NCBI RefSeq assembly: GCF_040702995.1
Contig: NZ_CP159992.1
Coordinates: 893,501 to 957,500, forward strand
Length of the DNA: 64,000 nt
Direction: 5' to 3'
Origin: Paenibacillus sp. AN1007
GTDB lineage: Bacteria; Bacillota; Bacilli; Paenibacillales; Paenibacillaceae
This document shows, one piece after another, positions 53,572 through 61,596 of this stretch. A program made the translations under genes and the position numbers. The notes beneath the pieces were generated by a model, which saw only the letters and a list, made by a program, of their open reading frames with translations, was not told where the DNA came from and did no database searches. Positions within the stretch are counted from its first letter, which is position 1. The number at the start of each line of letters is the position of its first letter.

Positions 53572-55632
53572 ATGTTTTTTGCAAAGGCAAGGCAGCGTAT
53601 AACCAATATGTCTTTTCGAATCAAATTACCGTTAATGATCAGTCTTCTCGTCTGTGTTGTGCTGACTGTAACGGCTGTACTGTGTTATAAGGTGGCCGAA
53701 GGCATTACGATGGTTAAAAGCAAAGACGAAATTCGATCGACTTCAGATCGGATCAGCGAAGGATTGTTTACCTCACTTAGTCTGGAGCAGCAGTCAACGT
53801 TTCTCATTACGACTCATCGTACATTTAGAGATTTACTTGAAATTAGCAATGCGGCTGAGGCTCAGAATGATGACACATTTACCTCAGACAACCAGGAGCT
53901 GGTGGACAAAGCGAATGGCATATTGGCAGACAGTTTGACCGGTATGGAGGGAACCAGCATTCTAACGCTGCTGGATCGCAGCGGTAAAGTGGTAGCAGCC
54001 AGTGACCCGGAATCTTTGGGTGGGGAAAGAGCGGATCGTACATATTTTCAGGAAGCTATTCAGGGACGCACGGTCATCAGTGAAGGCATGATCTCCAAGA
54101 CACTGGGTACGCTGGGCATCGTTTTTGCGTCTCCAATCTATAATGATAAGAAAGAAGTGGAAGGGGTACTCGTTTCTACAGCAAATACATCATTTTTCAT
54201 AAATCAATTTCAAAATGTCAAAATCAACAACGAGGGCAAAGTCATCATTCTGGATCGCGTTGGCATGGTTCTGTATCATTCGGCAGACGAGAGTCTTGCG
54301 GGCAAACCGCTCGAATCGGGAGAATACCAGTCCATTGTTGATCTGGACTCAAGTGATAAGCTGTTTCACGGCGAGGCAAGCAGTGACCAAAAAGTTGTAT
54401 TTTATTCCAGAATCCCACGTTCGGATTGGACGGTTATTGTAGAAGATTCATATGTAGACGTCAATCAGCCCTTAACCAGCATGGCGAATAAGATGTATAT
54501 CGTTCTCTTCAGCTCTATTGCCTTCTCAGTCATTGTTGGCATTCTGCTCTCACGGGTGATGACGAGACCGGTTGCTTCCATTACAGCGCTGTTTAGACAA
54601 CTGGCTGGAGGTGACTTAACGGTACAGGCGAAGGAGAAATACAGCGGAGAATTCAGAGAACTGGCTGACAGCTTCAACACCATGACCGAGGGGAACAGGC
54701 AGCTGATTGCCAGTATGAATGCTTCTATTGGTGTCCTGAATCAAAGCACTGCGGAACTGGATCGATCTGCGCAGCAGACATCGGCATCCATCACCGATAC
54801 ATCAGCCACGGCACTTGAGATCTCACGCGCGATGGAATCACAGGCGAAGGATACCGAGGCGATTGTGGATCAGTTCATGAATGTGGGCAGTAAAATCGTC
54901 AGCGTGAATGAAATATCCCAATCCGTCATGGCACAGGCCGATGAACTTACGGATGCGTTCCAAAATAATCATGAAGTCATCGATGCGCTCATCGCTGTGA
55001 ATGACCGGAACGAAGCAGAGGTTCATAATATTTCTAACATAACCGTACAGCTCGCAGAGAGCTCGTCGGGTATTCAGCAGATTACAAGCACCATTACCGA
55101 AATTGCCAATCAGACCAAGCTGCTCGCACTGAATGCATCCATTGAAGCAGCGAGAGCAGGCGAGCAGGGGCGGGGATTTGCTGTGGTGGCTTCCGAGATT
55201 CGTAAGCTGGCAGAACAGACAACCGCACAATCCGACGATATTAACCGAATCGTTATGCAGACGATTGAACATGTGGAGCAAAATAACCAGAGTGTGAAGA
55301 CGATTGAAGCGATTGCGAAGCAGCATAAAAGCAGTGTCATACAGACCAAAGATACGTTCCAATTCGCGACTCAAAATATGCAGCGTATGATGGAGCAAGT
55401 GCAGGCCATTGCCTCCCAGATTGAGTCCATTGAAAGGGACAAGGACGAGGTCCTGAGCGCAGCGCAGAGCTTGTCGGCTTCAGGTGAAGAAGTGTCCGCA
55501 TCCATTGAGGAAGTCACTGCTACCATGGAGGAGCAGTCTGCCATGACCGGGCATCTGGCCGAGCTGGTGCAGACGATTGACGCCTTGACGAAGCGGCTGG
55601 CTGAGGAATCGGCAAGGTTTAAAACAAGTTAG
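53572..55632 (+). CDS. Methyl-accepting chemotaxis protein
   Basis: About 686 aa from ATG 53572 (GTGGAAG just upstream; an ATG five codons earlier is possible). TM1 ([19 protein letters not shown]) and TM2 ([19 protein letters not shown]) flank a double-Cache-type ligand domain ([48 protein letters not shown]). HAMP follows, then the signalling tip [42 protein letters not shown], which binds CheA/CheW. Ligand unknown. A TGCAAGCGCTTTAT element 90 bp upstream resembles a CcpA site only loosely. A terminator follows. Confidence 0.93.
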   Translation: MFFAKARQRITNMSFRIKLPLMISLLVCVVLTVTAVLCYKVAEGITMVKSKDEIRSTSDRISEGLFTSLSLEQQSTFLITTHRTFRDLLEISNAAEAQNDDTFTSDNQELVDKANGILADSLTGMEGTSILTLLDRSGKVVAASDPESLGGERADRTYFQEAIQGRTVISEGMISKTLGTLGIVFASPIYNDKKEVEGVLVSTANTSFFINQFQNVKINNEGKVIILDRVGMVLYHSADESLAGKPLESGEYQSIVDLDSSDKLFHGEASSDQKVVFYSRIPRSDWTVIVEDSYVDVNQPLTSMANKMYIVLFSSIAFSVIVGILLSRVMTRPVASITALFRQLAGGDLTVQAKEKYSGEFRELADSFNTMTEGNRQLIASMNASIGVLNQSTAELDRSAQQTSASITDTSATALEISRAMESQAKDTEAIVDQFMNVGSKIVSVNEISQSVMAQADELTDAFQNNHEVIDALIAVNDRNEAEVHNISNITVQLAESSSGIQQITSTITEIANQTKLLALNASIEAARAGEQGRGFAVVASEIRKLAEQTTAQSDDINRIVMQTIEHVEQNNQSVKTIEAIAKQHKSSVIQTKDTFQFATQNMQRMMEQVQAIASQIESIERDKDEVLSAAQSLSASGEEVSASIEEVTATMEEQSAMTGHLAELVQTIDALTKRLAEESARFKTS

Positions 55633-55693
55633 AAGAAAGAAGATTTAACGTGATTGCTGCACAGCGATCAAACTCTCACACAGGTACACACGT

Positions 55694-55733
55694 AAACCTC
55701 CCATCCAGAACAGTGGACATGGGAGGTTTTTTT
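55694..55733 (+). terminator. Rho-independent terminator after the chemoreceptor
   Basis: AAACCTCCCAT (55694-55704) pairs exactly with ATGGGAGGTTT (55719-55729), followed by more T. Confidence 0.88.
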
Positions 55734-55780
55734 GAATGTTCTGCAGGTTCGCTATATGCAGCAGGCGGAAAGAGCAAGTT

Positions 55781-56836
55781 TTATTTTTGGACAGGCTCAG
55801 ACAGGAGCATGAAGTTGTTGATGAAGCCTTTGTTTTGCAGGAAGATCGTCTCGATCTTTTTTGATTGCATATGATAGAAATAAATGCCTCGTTCTGAACT
55901 GCCGTTTCCTTTTTCGCCTAGAAAATAGAAGCCGTCTCCTTCGTTGTTCAGGAATAACTCACTGCTTGCCTTGATTGGGAGTTTAAGTTCCTGACGCTTA
56001 CCGGTCTTCACATCTACCAGACTGTATCGGATCGGCCTTTTGTTAATATATTTGGCAGTCGCTATAAGGAGCTGATCCCCTCTTGCAGATAAAGTTAGAA
56101 TCTGTTCATCTTGGAGCTCGAATATTTTCCGGGTCTGTTTCGTTTCCGGATCGATTTCAATGATGGTATGACGGGGAGGAACCATCGGTTTTTGGGTCTG
56201 ATTTGACTTTTCCATCTGCTGATACTGTTCTTCCTCGGAGTATTGAATGGCATATGCTTTTCCGGCTTTGGGATCATACGCAATGTCCCATGTGGTCGTA
56301 TCCGAATCCTGCTCATGTAAAACCGTCAATTCCTGTGTATCTTGGTCCAGAAACATGACTTTTACCGGGCGCTCTCCTTGCTTCACAGCAGCCAACATGA
56401 GTGTATGCTCAGCGACATTCGGGATGATGGCATTCACAGCAAAGAGATTAGAGCTTAACTGCTTCACCTGATGTGTTTTCATATCATAAGCAAATAACTC
56501 ATCTCCTTTATTTTGGCCAGTACCCGAATAATACGTAGTGTTATCCGCCAGAGAAACGACCGTTAAAGGATATTGCGAGTTATAGGGCAGATCAGTCATT
56601 TTGGTGAGAGCTTTGGTTTGCAAATCATAGGTATAAACGTTCATGGTCATTCCATCGCTCTGATCGGTCTCATTCACGTACTCGGTATTGGTAATGGACA
56701 GGTACTCATGGGTCTGCGCAGCACTTGGTTTAATTTGGGGTGGTGGGCTCGCAGCACTGTTTTCGCTAGAGCCGCAGCCTGAAATGAGCATGAGTGAGAA
56801 CGCTGCAATCAGAAAGAACGTTGAGAACATAAACAC
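55781..56836 (-). CDS. Lipoprotein with beta-propeller-like repeats
   Basis: 351 aa from GTG 56836. Signal peptide with lipobox LISGC, then an Ala/Pro/Ser linker and a repeat-rich domain with propeller-like blades (MNVYTYDLQTKALTKMTDLPYNSQ; DELFAYDMKTHQVKQLSS; IIEIDPETKQTRKIFEL; YSLVDVKTGKRQELKL). Extracellular, membrane-anchored. The GTG has no ribosome-binding site; 14 codons upstream, AAAGGAGG stands seven bases before an in-frame ATA (56876-56878), which would give a basic n-region (PKPKNDK) fitting a signal peptide. The real start is therefore uncertain. Function unknown. Confidence 0.75.
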   Translation of the reverse strand: MFMFSTFFLIAAFSLMLISGCGSSENSAASPPPQIKPSAAQTHEYLSITNTEYVNETDQSDGMTMNVYTYDLQTKALTKMTDLPYNSQYPLTVVSLADNTTYYSGTGQNKGDELFAYDMKTHQVKQLSSNLFAVNAIIPNVAEHTLMLAAVKQGERPVKVMFLDQDTQELTVLHEQDSDTTTWDIAYDPKAGKAYAIQYSEEEQYQQMEKSNQTQKPMVPPRHTIIEIDPETKQTRKIFELQDEQILTLSARGDQLLIATAKYINKRPIRYSLVDVKTGKRQELKLPIKASSELFLNNEGDGFYFLGEKGNGSSERGIYFYHMQSKKIETIFLQNKGFINNFMLLSEPVQK

Positions 56837-57071
56837 AGCAGTTAACGGGTGTATCTTATCATTCTTCGGCTTCGGTATCTTAATGCCTCCTTTCTATGGC
56901 TGCTGGGTGTTTAGCAAGTTTGTAAAATAAACGCTGCAGGTTCCCAAAAGGTTTTGGTTATAAATCAATAAATCGTAAATATATAGATGATCTGGTTGTT
57001 TTGTGTTATTTTCAATTTATTCCAAATTATCCTTGTAGGATTAAAAGGATATTAAATTTTAGGGGGACATT

Positions 57072-57179
57072 ATGCTTTTATCGGAACGATTGCCACGAGC
57101 AGCAGGTCTGTATCCAGAGGCACCAGCATTCCTGCACCAAGGTTGCGTAATGAGTTACAGCGAACTTGATCAGCTTGTA
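57072..57179 (+). pseudogene. AMP-binding enzyme, 5' fragment
   Basis: MLLSERLPRAAGLYPEAPAF followed by MSYSELDQLV is the normal beginning of an acyl-CoA synthetase or NRPS-type adenylation enzyme. AGGGGGA precedes the ATG. After Val36 the frame turns into unrelated residues and stops at 57287, while the rest of the enzyme reappears at about 58217. The gene is broken by the toxin/immunity insert between the two parts. Confidence 0.7.
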
Positions 57180-57496
57180 ACCTTTATTCTGGATCCCCCT
57201 ATCACTATAGCCAAGAGCCTACAAAAAGAGGTGGTAAAAGTATTGCAGATCAAATTACTGAACGTGGCTGGAATGATCAACGACTGAGTGAAGCTATAAA
57301 TGAGCCGGCAGGTACTGTAGACTGGGTTGATCAAAGAAAAGGGCAGAAGAATGTACCGGTTACAGTATATTATCACGAAGATAGTGGTTATGTTGTTAGA
57401 AGAAATGATACAGGAGAAATTATCCAGGTTAGTCAAGTGGATGACCCCGATTGGAGCACCTACTGGTCAGATGATGATATCAATTGGGTAAAATAG
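57170..57496 (+). pseudogene. Colicin-E5-like ribonuclease toxin tip without a start codon
   Basis: The frame ending at TAG 57494-57496 reads IADQITERGWNDQRLSEAIN, then VTVYYHEDSGYVVRRNDTGE, IIQVSQVDDPDW and INWVK. The pattern RGW...I..P....D.R...YV..ND.TGE..Q.S...DP.W is that of the colicin E5 ribonuclease domain, which cuts the anticodon of tRNAs for Tyr, His, Asn and Asp. The frame has no Met and no GTG/TTG at its head, so only the toxic C-terminal domain is present, without a delivery part. An immunity-type gene follows after 36 bp. AT-rich relative to the flanks. Confidence 0.72.
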
Positions 57497-57532
57497 ATTT
57501 AGTTAGTTTAAATCATAAAGGGAGTAGAACAT

Positions 57533-57958
57533 ATGGTCGATAATAATACCTGGAGTACGGAGTATTCTTCTGTTGATATGCATGCAGTAAGGTTAGTAGA
57601 AAAAAAATGGGGTATACAGTTTCCTTCAGAGTACATTAACTTTATTCAAAAGTACCACGGTGCAGAGCCTGTACAACGGACGTTGAATATCAATGGAAAG
57701 AAAGTTATATTTTCTTCCTTCTTAACCTTCATCGCATTTGATGATCTTGATATATTAGATGTATATAATGAGCAAAAGAGCAGTCTTCCTCTTAATCATT
57801 TTCCTTTTGCTATAGATGAGGAGGGTAACCTGTTTTGCTTTAATTTCAGCAGCTTGCCTCATCCTAGTATTATTTACATAGAAACGATACGTTCTGCCGA
57901 TTCTCAGGGTGTTTATATTGCCTCAAACTTTACAGAGTTCATCCAAAAATTTATTTAG
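57533..57958 (+). CDS. SMI1/KNR4 (SUKH)-family immunity protein
   Basis: 141 aa, soluble. VRLVEKKWGIQFPSEYINFIQKYHGAEP, then FLTFIAFDDLDILDVYNEQK, FPFAIDEEGNLFCFNFS and ASNFTEFIQKFI form the SUKH fold in order, a family that commonly supplies immunity to polymorphic toxins. AAGGGAG precedes the ATG. It lies directly after the E5-like toxin tip, so it most likely binds and neutralises that ribonuclease. It is intact, which means the cell can stay protected although the toxin lacks a start. Confidence 0.82.
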   Translation: MVDNNTWSTEYSSVDMHAVRLVEKKWGIQFPSEYINFIQKYHGAEPVQRTLNINGKKVIFSSFLTFIAFDDLDILDVYNEQKSSLPLNHFPFAIDEEGNLFCFNFSSLPHPSIIYIETIRSADSQGVYIASNFTEFIQKFI

Positions 57959-58122
57959 CTGATCTAACCTCAGCATGGTTAAATCTATACTTGATTCCTC
58001 ATAACAATATCGATTAGGTCAGCGAAATGCTGCCTTCACATTGAATAGTTATGTGATTTCTTAAAAAAATAGTCATCAGCATACGAGGACCAAAAGATCG
58101 AATTGGCTAAATCTGATGTCAA

Positions 58123-58214
58123 GGGACAAGAACATGGCCCATCGAAGTCGCTATTTCAGCGGCTTTTTTATTTTATCGGTACAAGTTCTTGTCCCAAGCT
58201 AAGGACAAGAACAT
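58123..58214. repeat. GGACAAGAACAT repeats at the right edge of the toxin cassette
   Basis: GGACAAGAACAT occurs directly at 58124-58135 and 58203-58214. GTTCTTGTCCC at 58185-58195 is the inverse of GGGACAAGAAC at 58123-58133. They surround the terminator of the immunity gene and end where the broken enzyme gene resumes. Confidence 0.75.
58145..58174 (+). terminator. Terminator after the immunity gene
   Basis: AAGTCGCT (58145-58152) pairs with AGCGGCTT (58158-58165), with one T-G pair, followed by TTTTATTTT. Confidence 0.75.
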
Positions 58215-58216
58215 AG

Positions 58217-58777
58217 TCCGATTACCGATTAGATGTGTATCTACTTCGCGCAGGCGATCGTTTCGCCCTGTTAGGTGACCCGAGTCCCGCACTTGTGGTC
58301 GCGCTATATGCGGCGGTTGCGGTCGGCGCCATACCGCTTGTGCCCTCTCCGTTGTTAACCGTCTCTGAACTGACCGCCATACTGCAGGATGCAGAGCCGC
58401 ACATGATTATTCATGATGAACATCACCTCGAGAAAGTGAAAACGTTAATCCATCTTTTGGAATATAGTCCACAATGGTTCACAACACATGAGGAGAATTC
58501 GGTTAGCAGATCGCTGCCAACGCTTTTGAAACGGTTATTCTCATCTCGACCCACAGAATCGGTGAATGCAGGTGCCGAAGATACGGCTGTACTGATTTAT
58601 ACAGGAGGCACGACGGGGCGCCCTAAAGGGGTGATGCATTCACACCGCAGCAAACAAATAGTGTTCAAAAACAGCTTCAAGGTTGCAGAGATGGCTCAGG
58701 AGACGGGCTGTTCTGCCCGGCATTTTCCATTCAAACAAACCTCCCTTTTCGCGAAGTGCCGATTAGGGAGGTTTTAA
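58217..58777 (+). pseudogene. AMP-binding enzyme, internal fragment
   Basis: The frame gives YLLRAGDRFALLGDPSPALV, then VAVGAIPLVPSPLLTVSELT and the ATP-binding loop AVLIYTGGTTGRPKGVMHSH of adenylate-forming enzymes. This continues the fragment that starts at 57072. After the loop the sequence loses family resemblance (RHFPFKQTSLFAKCRLGRF) and stops, so the large C-terminal part with the catalytic Lys is missing. The gene is truncated on both sides and not functional. Confidence 0.72.
58737..58775 (+). terminator. Rho-independent terminator
   Basis: AAACCTCCC (58737-58745) pairs exactly with GGGAGGTTT (58766-58774), followed by T. It lies at the 3' end of the pseudogene. Confidence 0.75.
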
Positions 58778-58812
58778 TCTTAATGTGCATATAAGTGATC
58801 GACGACAATCGA

Positions 58813-59163
58813 TTATTCCCTGCACTCAGACGTCATCATTGCAGCTTCCCGCAGATCGTGAACCTTTATACTGTTCCCGTAGATCATCGAACCGCTGCTC
58901 AGATGAAACGAAGGGGAGCTCTCATCGGACTGCAGATGTAAACAGGAATCATAATAAAGCTGCTGCTGCTTATTAATCACAAACGGCAGCGAACCCGCAT
59001 CAATCGATACGTCATCACTGTCCCGCTCGTTTAAAATTAAAAGTACCGTAATTCCGTCACTGCTGCAGCCGGTAGTATCATAAAATAATTTGAAAAAGCC
59101 TGGCTGCTCTCCCAGCTGTTCAACAAGTTTTGCTTCGGCCTGCGGACTCACTTGAATGATCAT
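58813..59163 (-). CDS. HesB/A-type iron-sulfur-like protein (YneR-like)
   Basis: About 116 aa from ATG 59163 (GAGGAG upstream; a longer frame to 59223 lacks a site). MIIQVSPQAEAKLVEQLGEQPGFFKLFYDTTGCSSDGI matches the start of the HesB/IscA fold with one Cys in TGCSSDG. The C-terminal cysteine pair of true A-type carriers (CGCG) is absent, as in the YneR/YqkB branch. So it is a HesB-fold protein of unknown role. Its start lies close to that of the divergent phosphoesterase gene. Confidence 0.7.
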   Translation of the reverse strand: MIIQVSPQAEAKLVEQLGEQPGFFKLFYDTTGCSSDGITVLLILNERDSDDVSIDAGSLPFVINKQQQLYYDSCLHLQSDESSPSFHLSSGSMIYGNSIKVHDLREAAMMTSECRE

Positions 59164-59268
59164 GACGTCGTCACACTCCTCTGTCTCCCAATGAATTCGC
59201 TTACAATTTAATATATGGACCACGGCAGTCGATTAGAAGGTAAAATAAAGGAGAAGGAGAGAGATGAT

Positions 59269-60141
59269 ATGGAAATACTGACATTAAACGATGAACCCAT
59301 TGAATATTTTTCTTATTTAAATGTGGTCCCTGGCGGAGAAGTCGTTCAGGCACAGCTTCCGATTTATCATGGTACCCTGGCTGGACTGCCGGACGGAATG
59401 CACGCTCTGATTGTAACTTCGGATTTGCAGGGAATTGTACCTGGAACGGAGAAGAAGTCTGGTGCGGCATCTGACGCGGAGGCTGCGGACAAGCTTCTTG
59501 GCGAGCTGCTGCCTGCCTATATTCGCCTGCTGATGGAGATAGAATGGCCTATGCTTGATCCTCGGAAGACGGGGGTGCTGTTATGTGGAGACATGTATGC
59601 CCTGCGTGGGAAAAGGGGAGCGACTGGCAATCCGGTTCCCGTCTGGCTTGCCTTCAGGGCAGCCTTCGGCTGGGTTGCCGGCGTCCACGGCAACCACGAT
59701 CTCACCGATGATGCAGACGCTCATCGGTTACACTGCAGCGAGGGCATCCACTGTATGGATGGCCCGGCTGCCATGATCAGCGCTGGCCCCCCACCGGGTG
59801 GCCCAGCGCCGAGTGCCGCCAAGACCAGCCAGCTGCGCATCGCGGGCCTTGGCGGCATCATCGGCCGGCCGGACAAGCCGAACCGGCTGCCGGCAGAGCC
59901 GTACCTGCAATCCGTACGCAAGCTGCTGAAGCAGCAGCCGGATTGCCTGCTTTTGCACCAAAGCCCGGGCATCGCCGAGCTTGGGCTTATGGGTGAACCG
60001 CTCATCCGGCAGGCCTTGGAGGCCGGGCCGAAGACACTGGTGTTCAGCGGGCATACCCATTGGGATACGCCGCTCGTTGAGCTGAGCAACGGCACACAAG
60101 TGGTGAATGCCGACAGCAAGGTGTTTGTTTTCACGCGCTGA
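59269..60141 (+). CDS. Calcineurin-like metallophosphoesterase
   Basis: About 290 aa, cytoplasmic. GDMYALRG (metal Asp region), GVHGNHDLTDD (the GNHD motif) and VFSGHTHWDTPL (GHxH) give the dimetal site of the phosphoesterase family. LLLHQSP supplies another His. ATG 59269 has AAGGAGAGAG upstream; 18 in-frame codons before it lack a site. The segment 59740-60060 is clearly more GC-rich than the flanks. Substrate unknown, possibly nucleotides or phosphoproteins. Confidence 0.85.
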   Translation: MEILTLNDEPIEYFSYLNVVPGGEVVQAQLPIYHGTLAGLPDGMHALIVTSDLQGIVPGTEKKSGAASDAEAADKLLGELLPAYIRLLMEIEWPMLDPRKTGVLLCGDMYALRGKRGATGNPVPVWLAFRAAFGWVAGVHGNHDLTDDADAHRLHCSEGIHCMDGPAAMISAGPPPGGPAPSAAKTSQLRIAGLGGIIGRPDKPNRLPAEPYLQSVRKLLKQQPDCLLLHQSPGIAELGLMGEPLIRQALEAGPKTLVFSGHTHWDTPLVELSNGTQVVNADSKVFVFTR

Positions 60142-60156
60142 GACGCACAGGTATAC

Positions 60157-60172
60157 ATGAAATGCATTTCAT
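60157..60172. promoter_or_regulatory. Palindromic operator ahead of the LacI-type gene
   Basis: ATGAAATGCATTTCAT is a perfect 16-bp palindrome, 61 bp before the regulator start. Its TGAAA-N4-TTTCA core recurs at 61378 and 61392 ahead of the GH30 gene, which suggests autoregulation by the LacI-type protein. Confidence 0.65.
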
Positions 60173-60233
60173 CGCTATATCTTATCTGGTATGATAAGCA
60201 GGAAAATAGAGAGAAAAGGAAGGTTCCCCCCTT

Positions 60234-61262
60234 ATGACACCGATCACCATATATGATATTGCGAAAGAAGCAAACGTATCTGTATCGACGGTCTCCCGGG
60301 TGCTGAATGACACGGCTCCTGTTCGTGCCAGCACGCGAGAGAAGATCATGTCGATTATCGAGAAACATCAATTTCAGCCCAACGCACAGGCACGCAGTCT
60401 GATTAAGAAAGAGACAGGCACCATTGCGATTATTCTGCCGGATATTACCAATCCGTTTTTCCCCGAGGTGTTCTGGGGTGCAGAGAACGAAGCACGCGGA
60501 CTAGGGTATACGTTCTTTCTGTGCAATACGGCAGGGGATTATAACCGCGAGTCTGAGTACCTCTCCATTTTGCGGGAGAAACGGGTGGATGGCATTATCT
60601 TTCTTGGCGGACGCATTAATCTTCAGGTGTGTCCAGATCAGATGGCACAGGAATTGATGGACATGAGCAGGCACATGCCCATTGTGCTGGTTAACGGCAA
60701 CATTGCCAAAGGCGGATTCCACCGCGTCTATACAGATGAAGGGGCCGGAGCCGCTATGGCAGCCGAACATCTGCTTGAACTTGGACACCGGGAGATTGCA
60801 TTTGTCGGGGGATTGAAGGAATTATCAACTACGATGGTCAAGGTCAAAGCGGTGCAGAAAAAACTTCGTGAATACGGACTTGAGATCCCGAAAGAACGTC
60901 AGCTGCTCGGCAGTTTCTCCATTGAGGACGGTAAACGGGAAATGTCCAAGCTGCTGCAGCAGGACAATCCGCCTACAGCCGTCATTTGTGTGAACGATAA
61001 CACGGCGATTGGAGCGATCAAGTCAACACTTGAGCATGGACTGTCCATACCCAAAGACATATCCATCATCGGTTTTGATGATACACCGCTGGCGAGTGCT
61101 GTAATCCCTGAACTGACAACGATATCCCAGAATACGTATCAGCTGGGTAAGCAGGCTGTAGATGTGCTCCATGAGCTGATTAACCAAGGCAAACCGAAGA
61201 AACAGAACATATTGGAACCTAAGCTGATTATCCGTCAGAGTACAGGACCTGCCGCCCGGTAG
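60234..61262 (+). CDS. LacI-family transcriptional regulator
   Basis: 342 aa. The helix-turn-helix and hinge read ITIYDIAKEANVSVSTVSRVLN then RASTREKIMSIIEKHQFQPNAQARSL. The sugar-binding core follows with TIAIILPDITNPFFPEVFWGAENEARGLGY, GIIFLGG, AVICVNDNTAIGAI and ISIIGFDDTPLASAVIPELTTISQ. AAAAGGAAGG precedes the ATG. It probably represses itself and the GH30/GH35 genes downstream through TGAAA-N4-TTTCA sites, released by a galacto-oligosaccharide (inference from the neighbours). Confidence 0.92.
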   Translation: MTPITIYDIAKEANVSVSTVSRVLNDTAPVRASTREKIMSIIEKHQFQPNAQARSLIKKETGTIAIILPDITNPFFPEVFWGAENEARGLGYTFFLCNTAGDYNRESEYLSILREKRVDGIIFLGGRINLQVCPDQMAQELMDMSRHMPIVLVNGNIAKGGFHRVYTDEGAGAAMAAEHLLELGHREIAFVGGLKELSTTMVKVKAVQKKLREYGLEIPKERQLLGSFSIEDGKREMSKLLQQDNPPTAVICVNDNTAIGAIKSTLEHGLSIPKDISIIGFDDTPLASAVIPELTTISQNTYQLGKQAVDVLHELINQGKPKKQNILEPKLIIRQSTGPAAR

Positions 61263-61290
61263 TAGGCCTGTATTTCTAAAAAAGAAAGCG

Positions 61291-61320
61291 TTGACATTTC
61301 CGGGAAGGGTGAAATATAAT
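61291..61320 (+). promoter_or_regulatory. Sigma-A promoter of the GH30/GH35 unit
   Basis: TTGACA at 61291-61296 and TATAAT at 61315-61320, spacer 18 bp, both hexamers perfect. Operator-like sequences begin 11 bp after the -10, so bound repressor would block start or elongation. Confidence 0.75.
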
Positions 61321-61331
61321 GAGGGCGTAAA

Positions 61332-61405
61332 TGAGACCCCTTTCATCATGTGGAACGGGTTTTATATTTACACTTAATGAAACCGATTTCATGAAATGGG
61401 TTTCA
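61332..61405. promoter_or_regulatory. Operator cluster upstream of the GH30 gene
   Basis: TGAAACCGATTTCA (61378-61391) and TGAAATGGGTTTCA (61392-61405) are directly adjacent; TGAGACCCCTTTCA (61332-61345) is a weaker copy. All share TGAAA-N4-TTTCA with the palindrome before the LacI-type gene. The first also fits the CcpA site consensus, so catabolite control is possible. The rest of 61263-61596 holds no gene. Confidence 0.65.
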
Positions 61406-61596
61406 AAAATATTTTTTCCCATCCTCCTCCTCCTCTACAGGTCTGCTTCTGATTCTCGCATGAATAAGAAATATCCATGAGATATACAGGATTCATGCGA
61501 GCGAGTAGGAGACGATCGATTGTAATAATATGAATACAGTTTCAACTACAGCTTCAATATTCAGAAGATCAATGGGTCATGAAGGAAGGAAAAACG

